DNA of 64,000 nucleotides. Origin: Ananas comosus (Eukaryota > Streptophyta > Magnoliopsida > Poales > Bromeliaceae). The DNA lies in the NCBI RefSeq assembly GCF_001540865.1, contig NC_033623.1, positions 13,886,116 through 13,950,115 on the forward strand. The letters are read 5' to 3'. The position numbers were made by a program, and so were the translations under genes. Below, one piece after another: positions 37,481 through 47,374 of the stretch (its first letter is position 1; the number at the start of each line of letters is the position of its first letter). The notes below the pieces were generated by a model. That model searched no databases. It was given only the letters and a program-made list of their open reading frames with translations, and was not told where the DNA came from.

Positions 37481-38703
37481 GAGAATAAGGTATATAGTAT
37501 GCTATTGCTTCATTCCATAAGAGTATGAACTGGACCACAAATTGAGGTAGCTGGACCTCGAAAGAGGGCCCAAATGTTTCTTAGTGAGCGAATCTCAATT
37601 GCAAAGTGGGTCGTCGTGTGTTTAGAATTTTAGAAAACTCTTCCGTTTCGTTCTAACCAAACAGCCCACCATGTAGAGGCAATTGTCGCTAGCTCCCTTA
37701 CTCCTGTCGCTCCTCCTTTTCGTCTGCTCTCTTCCCAAAGCAAATAGCAAGAGGTACAATTAAGAAGAAATTGCTTGTTCGGGAGTAACCCTGCAAAGGG
37801 CTTTGGTACTCGGGCATTCCAGCAAGAGATGATCCACTGTCTCACATACATCAGAGCAGAAAACTATCAACTTTAACTGTTAAGTCTCTTAAGTTCATAT
37901 ATTTGTGAGTAGCTAATGTCCTATTACTCCAGAAATGTGGGTGTGATTCGTGAATTCGTTTCTTATACAAATGCCATCTAATTGTGCACGTATATTATAC
38001 ATGTATATATACGGCGGTGGTGGTGGTGGTGGTGGTGGTGGTAGTAGGTGATGATTGTATCTCAATAGGGGATCAAACCTCGGACATCTATATTACGGGT
38101 ATCACATGCGGACCTGGTCATGGAATAAGGTAAATCATATCACACCATATGCCCCGATTTGTATAAGACTAATGAGATGGTTTATACAAATTGATCATCT
38201 ATGTCAAATAATTAATTCTGTAATTTTCTTGGCTATAATTTATATAGTGTAGGAAGCTTGGGAAAGGATGGAGTGAGTGCTTCAGTGGAGAACATTCATG
38301 TCAGTAACGTAAACTTCTACAGTACAACCAATGGAGCCAGGATCAAAACTTGGCAGGTGAATTAAGCCATTATTAGCAGAAAATAATACATCTGCAAGAT
38401 TATTACAGCTTCTGCTATGGTTAATTGGATGCTAATAAATCAGTTTACACGCATAATCTTTTACTGGTTTTTAGGGTGGCAAAGGGTTTGCGAGATCCAT
38501 CTTGTTTGAGAATATAAATTTCACCGATGTGAAAAATCCCGTCATTATCGACCAATACTACTGTGATGGTTCTCACAACTGCCCAGATAAGGTATGTTCT
38601 TCGTACCATGCATGCATTGCACCTCAGCGCGTTTTTTGAGATAAATTACAATTCCTCTGATGGTGTATTTATGAAAATTTAAAGATTGAAATATTTCCAT
38701 GAG

Positions 38704-38789
<86 letters not shown>

Positions 38790-39174
38790 GCCAAAGAACA
38801 AGATCGGGACATTACACGGATCATCCATACACTTTCAACCGAACATTTATCCAAAGAACTCCCCATGTTTTCACCTGAACAGTTATTCTGCATTTTTTTT
38901 TTGTGTTTGAGTGAGTGTTAAGTGTCGTCGTTCCATGTAGCCAGAAGCAGTGGAGATTAGCAACATAACATATGCTTATTTACAAGGGACCTCAGATGAT
39001 CAAACTGCTGTTACCTTCAACTGTAGCCAAACCGTGGGTTGCTCCGACATTCGCCTCGGCTTCGTTAACATTTCATCGACGCCGACCGGAGAAGAGACTA
39101 ATTCATACTGTATCAATGCTCATGGAGATACCCAAGGATATGTTATTCCTGATGTTCGGTGCCTCCAACGTTGA
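33745..39174 (+). CDS. Polygalacturonase (glycoside hydrolase 28), complete
   Basis: Exons: 33745-33747 (ATG only, proposed), 34687-34812, 34931-35068, 35175-35348, 35635-35658, 37091-37298, 38048-38129, 38248-38356, 38475-38591 and 38941-39174. The total is 1215 nt (404 residues), usual for plant GH28. Residues 1-22 form a signal peptide ([20 protein letters not shown]). All four GH28 signature motifs are present: [31 protein letters not shown] and ARIKTW, supplying the catalytic Asp residues, the His and the RIK substrate-binding residues. The mature N-terminus has [17 protein letters not shown], the usual entry of the beta-helix. The enzyme hydrolyses alpha-1,4 linkages of homogalacturonan in the cell wall, in processes such as pollen growth, abscission or ripening. 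The single-codon first exon rests on phase (ATG|GTAAGG) and the lack of an in-frame ATG before the signal peptide. Introns carry a LINE remnant and a long TA run. Confidence 0.92.
33945..34115. repeat. Long-inverted-repeat MITE fragment
   Basis: Carries one arm of the family seen at 4121 and 10424 (CAACGATCTATAACGTTAAA, then CATATAGAGTATTTGACATT). It lies in the proposed polygalacturonase intron 1. The opposite arm was not found. Confidence 0.4.
37540..37850 (-). mobile_element. LINE-type reverse transcriptase fragment in an intron
   Basis: On the minus strand a frame reads [20 protein letters not shown] and then [15 protein letters not shown], which matches the C-terminal zinc-binding (zf-RVT) region of plant non-LTR retrotransposon ORF2, where WAIWLERNxRIF is a signature. 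A stop follows shortly after. The upstream part of ORF2 is missing, so it is a dead fragment inside polygalacturonase intron 6. Confidence 0.65.
38012..38047 (+). repeat. (GGT)n run at the 3' splice site of polygalacturonase intron 6
   Basis: A GGT trinucleotide run sits where the polypyrimidine tract would normally be and ends in GTAGTAG, directly before exon 38048-38129. The downstream exon is well supported by its GDDCISIG motif, so the acceptor position is fairly secure. Confidence 0.75.
38706..38786. repeat. (TA)n microsatellite, about 40 units
   Basis: A long uninterrupted TA run in the last intron of the polygalacturonase gene. Such a run is likely length-variable between individuals. 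Confidence 0.95.
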
Positions 39175-40107
39175 TCGCTGCTCGGTAATTTCTAATTGAA
39201 TAACCTAGAGTCTTAATATAGGCCCTTACTTGATGTTGTCACTAAAAGAAACCTTTCTCATACATGACATTTTATGAATCAATTTACACCAACTAATATG
39301 ATGTTGACTTTATGTATGTTCAGAGGTTTAATGAACATATATATATTGGCAATGTTATAACCATATTATTACTAAACCAAATCTAGGTGACTTCACCTGG
39401 AGACCAAACACTGAAACATAAAACCAAGTACAATCAGTTTCTCCTTGAAAACACGAAATATACTCATCATAGACAAAATGCTCGTCGATTGTTGCCATTA
39501 ACTTTACAAAGACATAATGCAACCATTTAAGTATGTTTCTAACTGAACTATATATATCAAAAAGTAAACAAAAGCAATTTAAATCGGCAAGGTAATTTAC
39601 ATTTAATGTACCTGACATTTCAAGGCTGATCATATTAGGACGCATTTGAATTCGGAGTTGTTAAGTATAACAACTAGTTCTTCAGTGTTAAGTCTCTCCA
39701 TTTCTAGCCCCACTCACTTTTTTGGTGTGTCAACTCTCTTGTTTTTATTTCTCTTTTTTCCATTGGTGGTGATTGGGAGGTGGCTGGTAAAGCTTCACAT
39801 CTCAATATATGTAACTGATACAAACGGCGCAACAGCTGCGATATCGATGGAACTTTCCACCAAACGAATATGAGGAGTAAGTCTTGGCGGCATAACAGCA
39901 GTCACCAGTAAGCACTTCCTTCCAATGTCTTATTCCAAAAGCACTCTATGACCATTAAGCTGTCTCATCTTAATCATTGGGTGAGAGCCAAATAAACTCT
40001 ACATCTCTGATCTCTCCAATTACTTGGTAAGGGAAGATATCCTCCCAACTTATGGAGCTTAAAATCGAGTTGCTGACTAACAATGCAAATGATTCTTGCA
40101 TTAGCTT
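39175..40107. other. Intergenic between convergent genes
   Basis: Shared 3' side of the polygalacturonase (plus) and DUF632 (minus) genes, presumably containing both 3' UTRs. A hydrophobic plus-strand frame at 39646-39873 has no recognisable domain. Confidence 0.5.
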
Positions 40108-43100
40108 TTACGGCACTTTTGCATTCTCTCTACCTACCCTTTCCTCTTCAGCATGGCTGTAGAGGTCCTCATAAGCTTGCAATGAACGAGCACTGAAACT
40201 CTCCAGGGCTTCAAACGCATGCCTCAAACTTACCTCCAAACTACTCGCTTCATGACCATGTACCCCATACAAGTGGCTGTATACAGGAAGACTGCTCTGG
40301 CCAGGTACTAGGGCAAGCTTTTTATTAAGCGCTTCTACTTCCTTGTGAATTTCTTGGGTGTTTCTCTCCATCACCTTAACCCACCTATCCATTTCCCTTA
40401 TTGCCATAATCCTTTCTTGCTGCTCGATGTTTTGCTGCTCCCATAAATGCCTCAAGTTAGAAGCAAGAGCCTGCATCGAGTCAACCACTTCTTTCTCGGA
40501 TATCCTATCCATGGCTTGAGACCAGCTATTACATATTACAAATACAGGTGGAGCACCTATTCTTCCCGGAGAATAGGGAGGAATCCCATCGGGGGTCTCT
40601 TTGGGTTCATAATTAAGACATAGTGCGAGCCATCCATTTAGTGATTTGACGAAGTTTCTCTGTGAACTAATCCACGAAGAGAAACTAACAATCCACTTCG
40701 TTGATTCTACTTCAAGTTCCATAGCAAACTCGCCAATATTCTTACCACCAGATATGATCGAGTCTAAGTTTTTAGCTTCTGATATGGCTTGGCGCTGTAT
40801 TTGATGGCATTCCAGCATGGCTCTCCACATTCTCACAAACCTGCAATAGAATTTCTTTGTTATCGTCTGAGACGTAATAATAGTCATAACATCTTGAAAT
40901 GAATGACTGTGTGGTAGAGATATGTCATTTCATGTACTTCTATTGTAGACTAACAATGTAACAGGTGATATGAGAACTGCCGGAAGATGATGGTTATGCA
41001 GTCCATTCAATAAGAAGGCTAGCTAATAATAAAAGAACTCCCGGAAATTTATATGCTCAGGCTCAGAAAACAAGTTCTTTGTGAAGAAATCATATAAGCT
41101 CCATTAAATAATCATCGAGAAATGTTACTCCTATAGAACTGATTAACCTCAGATAGCAACACACAGTTCTCATTCGCTCCCTCCCTAACTCCCTTCTGGG
41201 TCCTCCTGGACCAACTTAGATTTCTCCATGAAAATTCCCCTTATGAATACAAATCAAACACCTTCAATGAGTTAGGCGAAGAGCTACATCATGGTGTCAA
41301 AGTAATTGTATTGGTGATAAATGCAATGGAAATTACCAGACCCATCATACACGTCACTTAAAATTGGAAAGAAGTGATGCAACTGGTTAACACCTACAAC
41401 ATTGACAACTACGAAGAAAAACATTCAAAGAGACATAATTTTAAATCCATACTAGATTTCCTATTTCAAGTATCATCTTATTAGCGATGATTCAATTTAA
41501 GATTATACTTTATTTAGATGATGTTCTCAACTTCGGCCTGCCTTAATGAGACGATGCCTGTCTGAATCAAAAGAAATATTTCTTGATCTTATGCTGCTCT
41601 GTTTCAAATGCGTGCTGAGACGTGCATTTGTTCCAACATTCTAAATGAAGTTGTCATTGCAGTTCCACTTAAACCAACATAGAATATATGTTCAAATAAC
41701 ACAGGGGAAGTCACTAATACTTGTATTTAACATGCTCATCGCAACAAGCATAAATTCTCAAGCACAAAGGACTCAAATCACAAGTAAACACAAGCATAGA
41801 GGAAAACTTACCCCTGGATCAGTGCATATAGCTGCGGCCATAATTCTTCATCTCTGATTTTATTTATCTTCCTAGATATCTTGTCCACAACCTGAATAGC
41901 TATCCTTATCCTCGTCGATAACTTACTTATCAGCTCCCGCGTAGCGTCGATTTTATGATCTTCAGCGCCCTTTTCATCCAAATATTTGAGCCGCTTAGAG
42001 TTCTTTGCAAGAAGTAAGTGCATTTTTTCTTCAGCCTGGAGGAAAAATACATACCGAGAAAAAGAACATCAGAAATAGCATGCTAATGGAGTTAGCATAA
42101 GCAGCACGAAGACGACAAAACTCTTCGACAAAAAACAAAAATCTGTAAATGGCAAAGCAGAGTAAATCTTGGCAAGACCGCTGGCGACATGTTTTGATAT
42201 TGCAAGATAATTTAAGTTTCAAAAAAATGTATAACCATGTGATAGTTTAAACACTACATCCTTTACACTAGATTGTCGTGAAACAAAAGAAAAAAAAAAT
42301 GATTGGTGGTTTCTAATATTACAGTTAACACCAAATCAAGACGAAGCGAGCACAGAGGAAAGTTGCGCTCCAATAGAAGTTTCCAATTTGGAGACACTAC
42401 CTACAACTACGAAACCATGTCTATCTATATATGCTGATTAGAGATAAACAGAGGATAGTGAAGCAGGGGAAGAAAAATCCAAGGAAAAGCACAAGTAAAA
42501 TACCTTGACTTCCGCATGAAGCTTCTTCTCCCAAATGTAGAGCTTCTGTAGGGTCAAGGAAAGGCTTTTTGAGTCCCCACTTTTTTCCTCTTCGTACCCC
42601 ACCAAACCCGCATTCCTTGAGGTGTGTGGAGCCATTGCGGAGACCATCCTCGACGAAACTAATTAATTACCCAGAACAACTTCAGTATTAATGGGAAGTA
42701 AAAAAAAAAAAAAAAAATTGAAATTTGAAAACTTGAAATATAGATAATAGAAAAGGAATTCAATTGAGCCCTAATTACCTTGGTACATGGAAGTAGAACT
42801 CTTTGGGCGGTACCTTCGTTTTCCCAACTCGAGGATGGGGCCGAGCTCGTTCGCGGCATCCGAAGCCCTCTCGAACTGTGCCCCGATCTCGCCCACGACG
42901 ACCGAAGCGTCCCCGAAACTTCTTCTAGAAGAAGCTTCGGCCGCGCTCCCCCGTCCCGCGTTGCTCACCACCTCCTTGTCGACCACCTCGGCCCCGTCCT
43001 CCGCCGCGCTACTCGCCGCCACCGACCGGGCCTGGTGGTTGTGGTGGCGCGGGCGATCTCCCGCGCCGCCGCTGCGCCTCCCCTCTTCGGCCACGGACGA

Positions 43101-43652
43101 GGACGCGGAAGCTACGAACTTGGGGTCCCCGTACGCCTCCTTGATGACCTCGCGCTCGTGCTCGTCGTCGTCCTCCTCCTCCTCGAGCTCGGGGATCCCC
43201 TCCTCCTCCCGCACCTCCCTCGAGCTCCGGCTCGGCGTGTACGGATACGGCTGAGGCACGTAGTAGTGCTGGTAGGTGGCGAAGGGATTGAAGAAGTCCC
43301 ACGCGTCGGCCCTCGGCGGCGAAGGCGGCGGAGGCGGCGGGGGCCGCGGCGCTGCGCGGGGGGGCGACGCGGCCGGGCCGGGCACGCCACCGTGGCCGTA
43401 GGAGTAGGATTGGGTAGGGTAGGGGTGGTGGTAGAATGGGTAGGCGGAATTGGAGTCGGAGGAGGCGTAGTAGACGGGCTCGGAGGTGGGGGGTGGCTGG
43501 GCGTAGGAGACGGAGGGGGGCGGGGGGCGCGTGCGGGCGTAGTACGCGCCGTAGAAGGTGGAGGTGGGAGGTTCAGGTTCGCCGGCGTAGGCTTGTCCGG
43601 GGAGAGGAGGGCGGAGGTGGTGAAGCGGGGAGGAGGAAGAGGACGAAGGGGA

Positions 43653-43686
<34 letters not shown>

Positions 43687-43997
43687 GAGGAGTCGGATTC
43701 ATCGGATTCGTCATCGGATTCGTCGTCGTCGGAGGGTCGGAAGCGGATGTGGGAGTCGGCGATGTGGGGGAGGTGGCTGTTTGCGGCGCTCGTGGGAGGG
43801 GAGGGGAGGGAGGAGGCGCGGGGAGTTTGGGGGGAGGGCAGAGGAGGAGGAGTTTGGAGGAGAGGAGGGAGGCGGCGTAGGCCGCGTGGGCGTCGGGAGG
43901 GCAAGCGGTGGCGGACGGCGGCGCCAGCAGGTTCGACGCGGCCCCTGCAGTGCGCCACCGCCTGCTGCTCCTCCAGCTTCGACCCTCGGCACCCCAT
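40108..43997 (-). CDS. DUF630/DUF632 protein, NRG2/REL2-like
   Basis: Four exons on the minus strand: 42779-43997, 42504-42658, 41812-42035 and 40108-40840. GT/AG junctions, phases agree, 2331 nt (776 residues). The N-terminus MGCRGSKLEEQQAVAHCRGR is the DUF630 start with a likely myristoylation Gly2. Next comes a low-complexity part (a run of HD pairs, then Pro-rich and Tyr-rich segments, then an acidic stretch ELEEEEDDDEHE). From about residue 380 the DUF632 domain begins (EIGAQFERASDAANELGPIL) and continues through LTLQKLYIWEKKLHAEVK, KRLKYLDEKGAEDHKIDATR, VVDKISRKINKIRDEELWPQ and FVRMWRAMLECHQIQ. Relatives include Arabidopsis NRG2 (nitrate signalling) and rice REL2 (leaf rolling), at the plasma membrane or in the nucleus. 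Between about residues 33 and 75 the frame differs from the family (see findings). Confidence 0.92.
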
Positions 43998-44586
43998 CCT
44001 ACTAATCCCTACTTCCTACTACTCTTTTGCCTCCTGTTAATTTGTTTCACCAAACTTATATATAACTCTCTCTCTAAACACACGCACACAACCCCCACCC
44101 CCTACCCTCCCAAAAAAAAGAAAAAAAAAAAAATGCAATAGAGATAGAAAGAGAGGAAGCAGGAATCTTTTTATTTATATATATATATATATTTAGGGAG
44201 GGGGAACCGGGGAAGAGTGATGCTGCAGCTGCATCCGCGAATGTGATGTAAAAATGTGTATTAAAAACGAAACGAAACGAAACGAAACGAAGCGGAGGAG
44301 GAGCGGAGGGGGGACACGTGCTCTGCCAAACGTATTTAGGATTTAGGAGGGGAGGAAAAGGACGAAAAAGAAGAAGCAGAAGCAGAAGGAGAAGGAGAAA
44401 GAAATTACGGAAGAAGACGGAGGAGGAAGAGGACGAGTGCAGGGAATGTGAGAGCTCGAGAAAGGCGGTTCGGACTTCGGAGGCGGTGCGTGAGATGATG
44501 TGGTTCGAGGGGTTTGGTGTGTTGACGCCTGTCAAAGTCGTTTGGACAAATCCTAAGAACTGCTTCACCCCAAGAATTGACTCCTC
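43998..44586 (-). promoter_or_regulatory. Upstream region of the DUF632 gene
   Basis: Presumed leader and promoter of the minus-strand gene: an A run near 44113-44132, a TA run at 44176-44192, a CGAAA run at about 44266-44290 and a purine-rich stretch at 44350-44430. No other gene recognised. Confidence 0.4.
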
Positions 44587-44594
44587 ATCCGCAC

Positions 44595-45131
44595 TAGGGG
44601 TGTAAACGAGTCAAACACGAGCGATTTGGGGTCGGCTCGTGTTCGGCTCGAAATGAGCTCGAGATCGACTTGCTCGTTTAGTAAATGAGCCGAACACGAG
44701 CTGGGGTCAACTCGCTCGTGTTCGGCTCGAAATGAGCTCGAGATCGACTTGCTCGTTTAGTAAATGAGCCGAACACGAGCTGGGGTCAACTCGCTCGTGT
44801 TCGGCTCGAAATGAGCTCGAGATCGACTTGCTCGTTTAGTAAATGAGCCGAACACGAGCTGGGGTCAACTCGCTCGTGTTCGGCTCGAAATGAGCTCGAG
44901 ATCGACTTGCTCGTTTAGTAAATGAGCCGAACACGAGCTGGGGTCAACTCGCTCGTGTTCGGCTCGAAATGAGCTCGAGATCGACTTGCTCGTTTAGTAA
45001 ACGAGTCGAACACGAGCGAGCTGACCCCAGCTCGTGTTCGGCTCGTTTACTAAACGAGCGAGCCGATTTCGAGCTCATTTCGAGCCGAACACGAGCTGGC
45101 TCGCGAACAGTGAGTTGGATTGCCACCCCTA
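44595..45131. mobile_element. hAT-like element with internal 79-bp tandem repeats
   Basis: Terminal inverted repeats TAGGGGTG / CACCCCTA and a perfect 8-bp TSD ATCCGCAC (44587-44594 and 45132-45139) fit the hAT superfamily. Inside, a 79-bp unit containing GTTCGGCTCGAAATGAGCTC starts at 44641, 44720, 44799, 44878 and 44957. A reversed piece of it follows at 45015-45110, so the element is also strongly palindromic. 537 bp, no meaningful open frame; the frames on both strands come from the palindrome. Confidence 0.88.
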
Positions 45132-45139
45132 ATCCGCAC

Positions 45140-46667
45140 CTCAAGTCATCACCTCAAATTAAAAGAAAATTTAATTAAATTTGTTGCAAATTAGGCACTA
45201 TTTGATTGAAAAATAAAGTGAGATTACTACTACTATAAAAAAAAATGCGTTTTCTTTTCCTCTTTTATGCATCTTTAATCTTTCGTTTTCATTACTCTAT
45301 AATTACTCCAATTTTATCTCCTTAACCATCTCTTTTATTTATTCCATGAGCCTCACTCTCTAGTCTCTACACACACAATATTTAATAATTCATATAATAA
45401 AAATTGAAATTTAATTTAATAAATCATGCTTTTTTTTGGGCTTTATTTCATAGGCCTAACTAGTTGCTTTACATATATAGCTAAATTCATTATTATTAAT
45501 GAATAATGCGGATAGTGTGCTATATTATTCTCAAAAAGAAATATGAAGAAAGAACAATAAACTTATTTATAATAAATAATATTTGAAAATCTATAATTTT
45601 TAATATAAAAAATATAGAAAAAGCCACTCAAAAAGAAAAAAGAAAAGGAAAACTCACTCTCTCCAACCTACACATCCCATATCTTTTTTATTTTTTTATT
45701 TTTCTTTTTGAAGATTTTGAAAAAAAAAAAAAAAAAAAGCCACTAAATTACAAAACTCACTACTGCTGGCACGTCTGTCTCCTGCTGATAAATTTCATTT
45801 ACTTTAATTTTTGATTTGACAAAATGAGAAAGATTTATTTTATCTTATTTTATTTTATTTTATTCTTTTTTTTTAAAAAAAAATGTATAGATCTATTTAT
45901 GACATTTTAATTAATCACCAATCAGAAAAAAATTTATTTAATATTTTTGGTAATTTATTTTAGTGTATGTGTATTAATTATTTTATTCTGTGTCATTGAT
46001 TGATATGGGTATATACAGCTAATTTATATAGTTGCTAGCTAATTGAAAAATGGTGGTCACAAGTATTTTGCAAAATTAACTAATAGAGCCATTATACGTA
46101 AATAAAATTACAAAATACAACAAGTAATAAATGCTAAACATCATAATTAATAAATGATAAGCCTTATAATTGATCATATAAATATTTTTATTCTCTCCAT
46201 ATTTTTTTCTTCTTTCATAATTTTGCTAATTTAATTCAGTTCACCCTTAAACATTCAATATTATTTAGATGAAAAAAAATTATGTTAGTTAATCATATTA
46301 TATCTGATTATAGTTTATAGCAAATATTCTGTATATATTTACTATTCCATTCTAAATTATGATCATATATATAGACATACTTGCTAACGTGCGTCATACA
46401 GATATGTTTGTTGGTAACTATATGGATATAAGCTCATTTACTTCTAGCCTCTGATAGAAAATAATTTCTCTTTTTTTCACAAAAAATTTTGGGAAAGATC
46501 GAGGGAGATAAGGCCGTATTCTGACTAATTTTATCATTTATGGCGTTGACAATTGCCAACAATAAAAAGATATGATTATATGAAATAGCTATGGGTTATA
46601 CTTATCTCGGACTTTGCTAGTGAAATACATTTCCTTGTGATCATTATTTAATTTTACTCTGAGATAT
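45140..46667. other. Intergenic, nothing recognised
   Basis: Very AT-rich with A/T homopolymers. No gene or bounded element recognised. Confidence 0.5.
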
Positions 46668-46669
46668 GC

Positions 46670-46742
<73 letters not shown>
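46668..46742. repeat. (TA)n microsatellite
   Basis: A TA run with one interruption, followed by GCATGCAT and a single N at 46749. Confidence 0.9.
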
Positions 46743-46743
<1 letters not shown>

Positions 46744-46749
46744 TGCATN

Positions 46750-47190
46750 TTTAGCGTATTTGAAGTTTTTAGAAAATAATTTTTGTAATTTTTCGATATC
46801 ATTTACCTAGCAATCGAAAGGATTCAAAATCAATAATTTTTAATGGCTGAAAATAAAAATCATATAAAAAGTGGTGATATAGCACTAAAATTTTCGATCA
46901 GAAATATTGATCTTGTTGTAGATAGTATAAAGAATTTTGTATCAAAATTTCATCTGATTTGAATATTTTTACACCGTTAAACTTGAAAACGGCAGATATC
47001 AACTATTAAAAATTATTGATTTTGAATCCTTTCAATTGCTAGGTAAATGATATCAAAAAATCGCAAAAATTATTTTCTAGAAACTTCAAATACGCTAGAT
47101 CAAGTCTAACGGAGTTGATCATCGATTTGAAAATTCCATCATCGAAAACAGCTCAGGAGCACGGAGGGCTCCGTGCTCCTAATAGCACAT
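46750..47190. repeat. Long-inverted-repeat MITE, copy cut at a single N
   Basis: Left arm TTTAGCGTATTTGAAGTTTT (46750 on) pairs with the right arm CTAGAAACTTCAAATACGC (47078-47098). The right arm continues outward through GATCATCGATTTGAAAATTCC to GTGCTCCTAATAGCACATAA, the outer end also seen in the 8917-10969 train. The outer part of the left arm is missing exactly at the N. Confidence 0.65.
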
Positions 47191-47198
47191 AAGACCTA

Positions 47199-47239
<41 letters not shown>

Positions 47240-47343
47240 AATTGTGTATATAGCATGGACCACAGGAGTAAGCAATAACAGGGGAGGCTAACTGTATATG
47301 GCTTTGATTCGGATGCACGGTGTCCTTGGGAACAGGGAAATGT

Positions 47344-47374
<31 letters not shown>

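Noticed and set aside
38669..38893. Frame with a long Ile-Tyr run
   Set aside because: Translation of a TA microsatellite inside a polygalacturonase intron.
42780..43880. Long plus-strand open frame (366 residues) opposite the DUF632 exon
   Set aside because: It is a GC-rich shadow of the minus-strand exon, made of Gly/Arg/Val runs, with no domain. The minus-strand frame has conserved DUF630/DUF632 blocks and correct splice phases.
44944..45178. Mirror-like open frames on both strands
   Set aside because: They arise from the palindromic interior of the hAT-like element; the two products resemble each other for that reason.
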